A DNA stretch of 14,963 nt, taken from positions 1-14,963 of the forward strand of contig CALBJG010000173.1 in assembly GCA_937892865.1 (NCBI GenBank), written 5' to 3'. This document shows, in pieces, positions 12,235-14,963 of this stretch. Under the pieces are notes generated by a model. It was not told the origin of the DNA. It did not search any database and saw only the letters and a program-made list of their open reading frames with translations. Each line of letters starts with the position of its first letter. Within the stretch, counting starts at the first letter, position 1. A program made the translations under genes and the position numbers. Source of the stretch: an uncultured Clostridia bacterium. Lineage in GTDB: Bacteria; Bacillota; Clostridia; Oscillospirales; Oscillospiraceae.

Positions 12235-13431
12235 TTAATTGCAAGGGAATTGCACAAAGAAGCAGTTGCCGGTATCATTACTTTCTGCCCAGATCTTACC
12301 GCCGTGTTCCCGGACGATGGAATCGGCAATGGACAAGCCCAAGCCGAAACTGCCGGTGCGTTGCCGGGCCTGGTCCGCCCGGTAGAATCTTCCAAAAATT
12401 TTCTCCAGGTCCTCCCTGGGAATGGGCTCTCCCGGATTGGAAACCGTTAACAAACAGTGGTTTCTACCCTGGCGATGCAATGTTACATCCACAATGCCCG
12501 GGGCAGAATATTTGCAGGCGTTATCCAGCAGAATGCCCACCAAACGAACCAGGTATTCCCGGTTGCCGTTTAACTGGATTCCGGGCGTGATCCGGCTATG
12601 CAAATGCAGATCGTTTTCATAAAGCAACGCCTCAAAGGGCAAAGTGGCTTCTGTGATCAGATCGCTGAAATTGATCCTATCAAAAGATTTTTGGATCTGT
12701 CCGTTATCTGCCCGGCTCAATTCCAGCAATCCCTCCACCAAATGGCGCATTTGGTGGGACATTGTCAGAATACTCTTTGAAAACTCTGCCCGTTTTTCTT
12801 CATCAAATTCCGGGTCTAACAAAAGTTCTGCATCGCTCATAATAACGGTGAGGGGTGTTTTCAATTCGTGGGACGCATCGGACACAAACTGCCGCTGCTG
12901 CTGCCACGCCTTCTCCACCGGTTTTACCGCCCACTGCGCCAACAGAAAACTGATCAGCAGGAACACCAAAAGGCTGCCGAGTCCGATGAGCAAAGAAGAA
13001 TGTACCAAAGAACGCAACGCCATCTGCTGGGAAGTTGTATCTACAAAGACATACACATACAGTCCCGTACCGGTTTTTACTTTGCTGTAAAGCAGGTTAT
13101 ACTCCCGCAACTGACCGGTCATTTCCCTTTTGGCTGCAATTCGTTCCAAAAGTTCCAGCACAAATGACTCGTCGCTCAAATCGTAATACGTATTACCCGT
13201 TGCCCGAACAGTACCCAACGGTGTCATTTCCAATGTAAAATACGGCAAGCGCACATCTTTGCGTTTTTCACCCTGCAACACACTTTGGGTCAGGATCTGC
13301 ATAGTGCGGGTGCTTTCTGCATCCATTTGCGCCCTTGTGGAATGGTATACCAAACCAAAGATCACCAGCAGCATTGCCGTTACAATGATCATTGTAATGG
13401 CAACGAATTTCAGTTTCAGTTTTTTCAGCAA
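12235..13431 (-). CDS. Sensor histidine kinase
   Basis: The 398-residue protein has a membrane segment at 9-29, an extracytoplasmic sensor of about 110 residues (30-142), a second segment at 143-166 and a very short HAMP-like linker. The dimerisation domain has FVSDASHELKTPL (182-194) with phospho-acceptor His188. The ATPase domain has the N box ILLDNACKYS (300-309) with Asn304, a G1-like motif SNPGEPIP (331-338) where the usual D-x-G-x-G is altered, the F box FGRFYR (346-351) and the G2 box GSFGLGLSIA (360-369). It would sense an external or envelope signal and phosphorylate the partner regulator. It overlaps the regulator gene's end by seven bases. The signal is unknown; the sensor region has no motif I know. 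Confidence 0.94.
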   Translation of the reverse strand: MLKKLKLKFVAITMIIVTAMLLVIFGLVYHSTRAQMDAESTRTMQILTQSVLQGEKRKDVRLPYFTLEMTPLGTVRATGNTYYDLSDESFVLELLERIAAKREMTGQLREYNLLYSKVKTGTGLYVYVFVDTTSQQMALRSLVHSSLLIGLGSLLVFLLISFLLAQWAVKPVEKAWQQQRQFVSDASHELKTPLTVIMSDAELLLDPEFDEEKRAEFSKSILTMSHQMRHLVEGLLELSRADNGQIQKSFDRINFSDLITEATLPFEALLYENDLHLHSRITPGIQLNGNREYLVRLVGILLDNACKYSAPGIVDVTLHRQGRNHCLLTVSNPGEPIPREDLEKIFGRFYRADQARQRTGSFGLGLSIADSIVREHGGKIWAESNDTGNCFFVQFPCN

Positions 13432-14102
13432 TTCTCTTCTACCTCCAGATGATACCCCAAACGGCGGATAGATGTGATACGAATATTCGAGCCAATGGAC
13501 ACAAGTTTTTTCCGCAAGAAACCCACATACACTTCCACATGGTTCTCCACCGCATCGGAATCATAGCCCCATACCCGGGCAAGGATCGCCTCTTTCGACA
13601 GATTCCGGTTTCCCGCTTGCAGCAGGCATCGCATAACATCGAATTCCCGGGCGGAAAGCCGGACATTTTTCTCACCGCAGATCAATGTGCCGCTGGCAAG
13701 ATCCAGCGCCGTATTGCCATACACCAGTTCATCCACCTGACCGCCCTGCCGCCGCAAAAGGGCGTTGATGCAGGCAAGAAGTTCCCGGCGGTCAAAGGGT
13801 TTGGTCAAATAATAATCTGCGCCGGCGTTCAGCCCTTCGATCCGGTCTTCGATCCCGGAGCGGGCGGTAAGCATCAAAATAGGGGTACCGCACCGTTTGG
13901 CCCGGACTTGCCGTGCGACCTGATAGCCATCCATTTTGGGCATCATTACATCCAATATCAAAAGATCATAGATGCCGGTTTGGGCGTATTCCGCCCCCTC
14001 TTCCCCATCAAAGACTGTTTCCACAGCAAAGCCCTTGCTTTCCAGCAATGTCCGCAGGGATTCTGCCAGCAGTTTCTCGTCTTCTATGATCAGTATTTTC
14101 AT
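13425..14102 (-). CDS. OmpR/PhoB-family response regulator
   Basis: The 225-residue protein has a receiver domain (1-115) with the acidic pocket EDE (8-10), phosphorylated Asp51 in LILDVMMP, Thr79 in LTAR and Lys101 in LTKPF. A winged-helix output domain (about 125-222) follows, with LSAREFDVMRCLL, the recognition helix region NHVEVYVGFLRKKL, and the wing ITSIRRLGYHL. I chose the ATG at 14102 because MKILIIEDEK is the standard receiver start; the 22 residues open ahead of it cover the promoter. The ribosome site is weak (GGGGG about six bases upstream). The kinase gene follows with a seven-base overlap. Two perfect 9-bp direct repeats over its own -35 box suggest autoregulation. Target genes are unknown. 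Confidence 0.95.
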   Translation of the reverse strand: MKILIIEDEKLLAESLRTLLESKGFAVETVFDGEEGAEYAQTGIYDLLILDVMMPKMDGYQVARQVRAKRCGTPILMLTARSGIEDRIEGLNAGADYYLTKPFDRRELLACINALLRRQGGQVDELVYGNTALDLASGTLICGEKNVRLSAREFDVMRCLLQAGNRNLSKEAILARVWGYDSDAVENHVEVYVGFLRKKLVSIGSNIRITSIRRLGYHLEVEENC

Positions 14103-14127
14103 ATGGTTACCCCCAGTTCCTTTTGCT

Positions 14128-14156
14128 ATTATACTACAAAAGAAAACTGAATTCAA
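14128..14156 (-). promoter_or_regulatory. Promoter of the two-component operon
   Basis: On the minus strand TTGAAT (14156-14151) and a perfect TATAAT (14133-14128) are spaced by 17 bp. The start near 14121 gives a leader of about 20 bases. Confidence 0.83.
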
Positions 14157-14163
14157 ACTGAAT
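14144..14163 (-). promoter_or_regulatory. Tandem direct repeats, probable response-regulator binding site
   Basis: AAACTGAAT occurs at 14144-14152 and again at 14155-14163 (plus-strand reading), identical and 11 bp apart. On the minus strand this is two ATTCAGTTT half-sites. An 11-bp head-to-tail spacing is the usual arrangement for dimers of PhoB/OmpR-type regulators. The site covers the -35 box, so it could activate in the class II manner or repress, depending on contact. Confidence 0.75.
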
Positions 14164-14177
14164 AACACATTTTATAT

Positions 14178-14208
14178 AAAAACCCGGAGCGTGTACTCAC
14201 GCCCCGGG
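14178..14208 (-). terminator. Rho-independent terminator of the serA-type gene
   Basis: On the minus strand CCCGGGGCGTG (14208-14198) pairs with CACGCTCCGGG (14193-14183), with one G-T wobble, around AGTA, followed by TTTTT to 14178. It lies 13 bases after the stop codon and isolates this gene from the two-component promoter. Confidence 0.9.
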
Positions 14209-14221
14209 CATATCGGTTCGG

Positions 14222-14963
14222 TCAGCGAATCACGCGGACGCGGAACACACCTTCCAGAGATCCCATATACTCCGCAAGTCCTGCCGGTGTCGGCTCATCC
14301 AGATCCAGCATCGTATATGCGTATTCACCGCGGCTGCGGTTCAGCATATCGGAAATGTTGACATTGAAAGAACCAACGGCAGAAGTGAAACGGCCAATGG
14401 AATTGGGAATATTCTTATGAAGAACTGTAATACGACCGGGCTTTGTACAAATACCCATATCACAGTTGGGATAGTTGACAGAGTTGACGATGTTACCGTT
14501 TTCCAGGTAATTCATCACCTGCTTGACAGCCATCACTGCGCAGTTATCTTCGGACTCCTCGGTAGAGGCGCCCAAATGGGGAATGGCTACAACACCGTCC
14601 ATACCGGCGGTGCGGTCATTGGGGAAGTCGGTAATGTAGCGCTTTACCTTGCCGGATTTTAATGCTGCTTCCAAAGCATCATCGTCCACCAGACGGTCGC
14701 GGGCAAAGTTCAATATCACAACGCCGTCTTTCATCATTGCGATGGTCTCTGCGTTGATCATCTTCTCGGTATCCGGCACCAAGGGGGTGTGCAGGGTAAT
14801 GATGTCACAGTTTTCGTAGATCTCTTCCCGGGTATTGGCGTGGATAATGTTGCTGTCCAAATGCCATGCGGCGTTGATGGAGATATAGGGATCGCAGCCG
14901 TAGACCTGCATTCCCAGTTTCACTGCGGCATTGGCAACGGGACCGCCGATGGCGCCCAAGCCG
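14222..14963 (-). CDS. serA: D-3-phosphoglycerate dehydrogenase, C-terminal part (5' end outside window)
   Basis: About 247 residues are visible, beginning inside the Rossmann motif GLGAIGGPVANAAVKLG; the frame stays open to the window edge. Numbered from the second visible leucine (the TTG ending at 14959), the marks are the NAD-binding acidic end YGCDPY (20-25), TLHTPLVPDTEKMI (53-66), NFARDRLVDDDALEAAL (79-95) with catalytic Arg83, and IPHLGASTEESEDN (126-139) with catalytic His128. The usual GLDVF segment is replaced by ITDFPND, which I recall in a clostridial subgroup of short enzymes. An ACT domain occupies about 175-245 (GRITVLHKNIPNSIGRFTSA), the serine-sensing regulatory module. It oxidises 3-phosphoglycerate as the first step of serine synthesis. 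A full enzyme would be about 385 residues. Its usual partner serC would lie upstream, outside the window. Confidence 0.88.
   Translation of the reverse strand, partial: GLGAIGGPVANAAVKLGMQVYGCDPYISINAAWHLDSNIIHANTREEIYENCDIITLHTPLVPDTEKMINAETIAMMKDGVVILNFARDRLVDDDALEAALKSGKVKRYITDFPNDRTAGMDGVVAIPHLGASTEESEDNCAVMAVKQVMNYLENGNIVNSVNYPNCDMGICTKPGRITVLHKNIPNSIGRFTSAVGSFNVNISDMLNRSRGEYAYTMLDLDEPTPAGLAEYMGSLEGVFRVRVIR

Noticed and set aside
13449..14150. A plus-strand open frame opposite the response regulator
   Set aside because: It lies over a certain OmpR-type gene and its promoter, with no start signal and no domain.

Overview
The window looks like chromosomal DNA of a Gram-positive Clostridia member, probably an Oscillospiraceae/Ruminococcaceae-type gut anaerobe. 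The signs are strong GGAGG ribosome sites, TTGACA/TATAAT promoters, a PadR-HAAS-DUF4097 module, an EF-P gene followed by a CD1247-type protein, and a cytoplasmic GH51-type arabinosidase. Base composition is intermediate by eye. I saw no phage, IS element, CRISPR array, tRNA or rRNA. The genus is inference.

Plus-strand left part (1-4385). The 3' two thirds of an MFS transporter gene enters from the left edge and ends at a terminator. It is followed at once by a promoter overlapped by a perfect 11+11 bp palindrome. This drives a tightly overlapping three-gene unit: PadR-family repressor, HAAS/DUF1700 membrane protein, and a membrane-anchored DUF4097 beta-solenoid protein. After another terminator comes a single-gene unit encoding a GH51-like alpha-L-arabinofuranosidase. 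It ends in a terminator plus a short palindromic intergenic repeat of a dispersed type.

Minus-strand centre (11418-4481). One unit runs yqeG-like HAD phosphatase, M24 Xaa-Pro peptidase, EF-P, acidic zinc-ribbon protein (CD1247 type), terminator. EF-P has its own promoter as well. A second unit runs an unusual cytoplasmic protein that joins a ParB-like N-terminal region to a BMP/PnrA-type ligand-binding domain, a translationally coupled metallophosphoesterase with a degenerate first metal motif, an AraC-family regulator, and a DUF2461 protein. This second unit is the best candidate for an undescribed system: a soluble 'binding protein' kept in the cytoplasm and co-made with a phosphoesterase.

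Right part. A conserved-looking gene of unknown function (11491-12201, plus strand) converges on a two-component system (response regulator then histidine kinase, minus strand). The two share a bidirectional terminator. The response regulator promoter carries two perfect 9-bp direct repeats with an 11-bp period, overlapping the -35 box, as expected for OmpR/PhoB-type autoregulation. The window closes with the 3' part of a serA-type phosphoglycerate dehydrogenase with a C-terminal ACT domain, minus strand.
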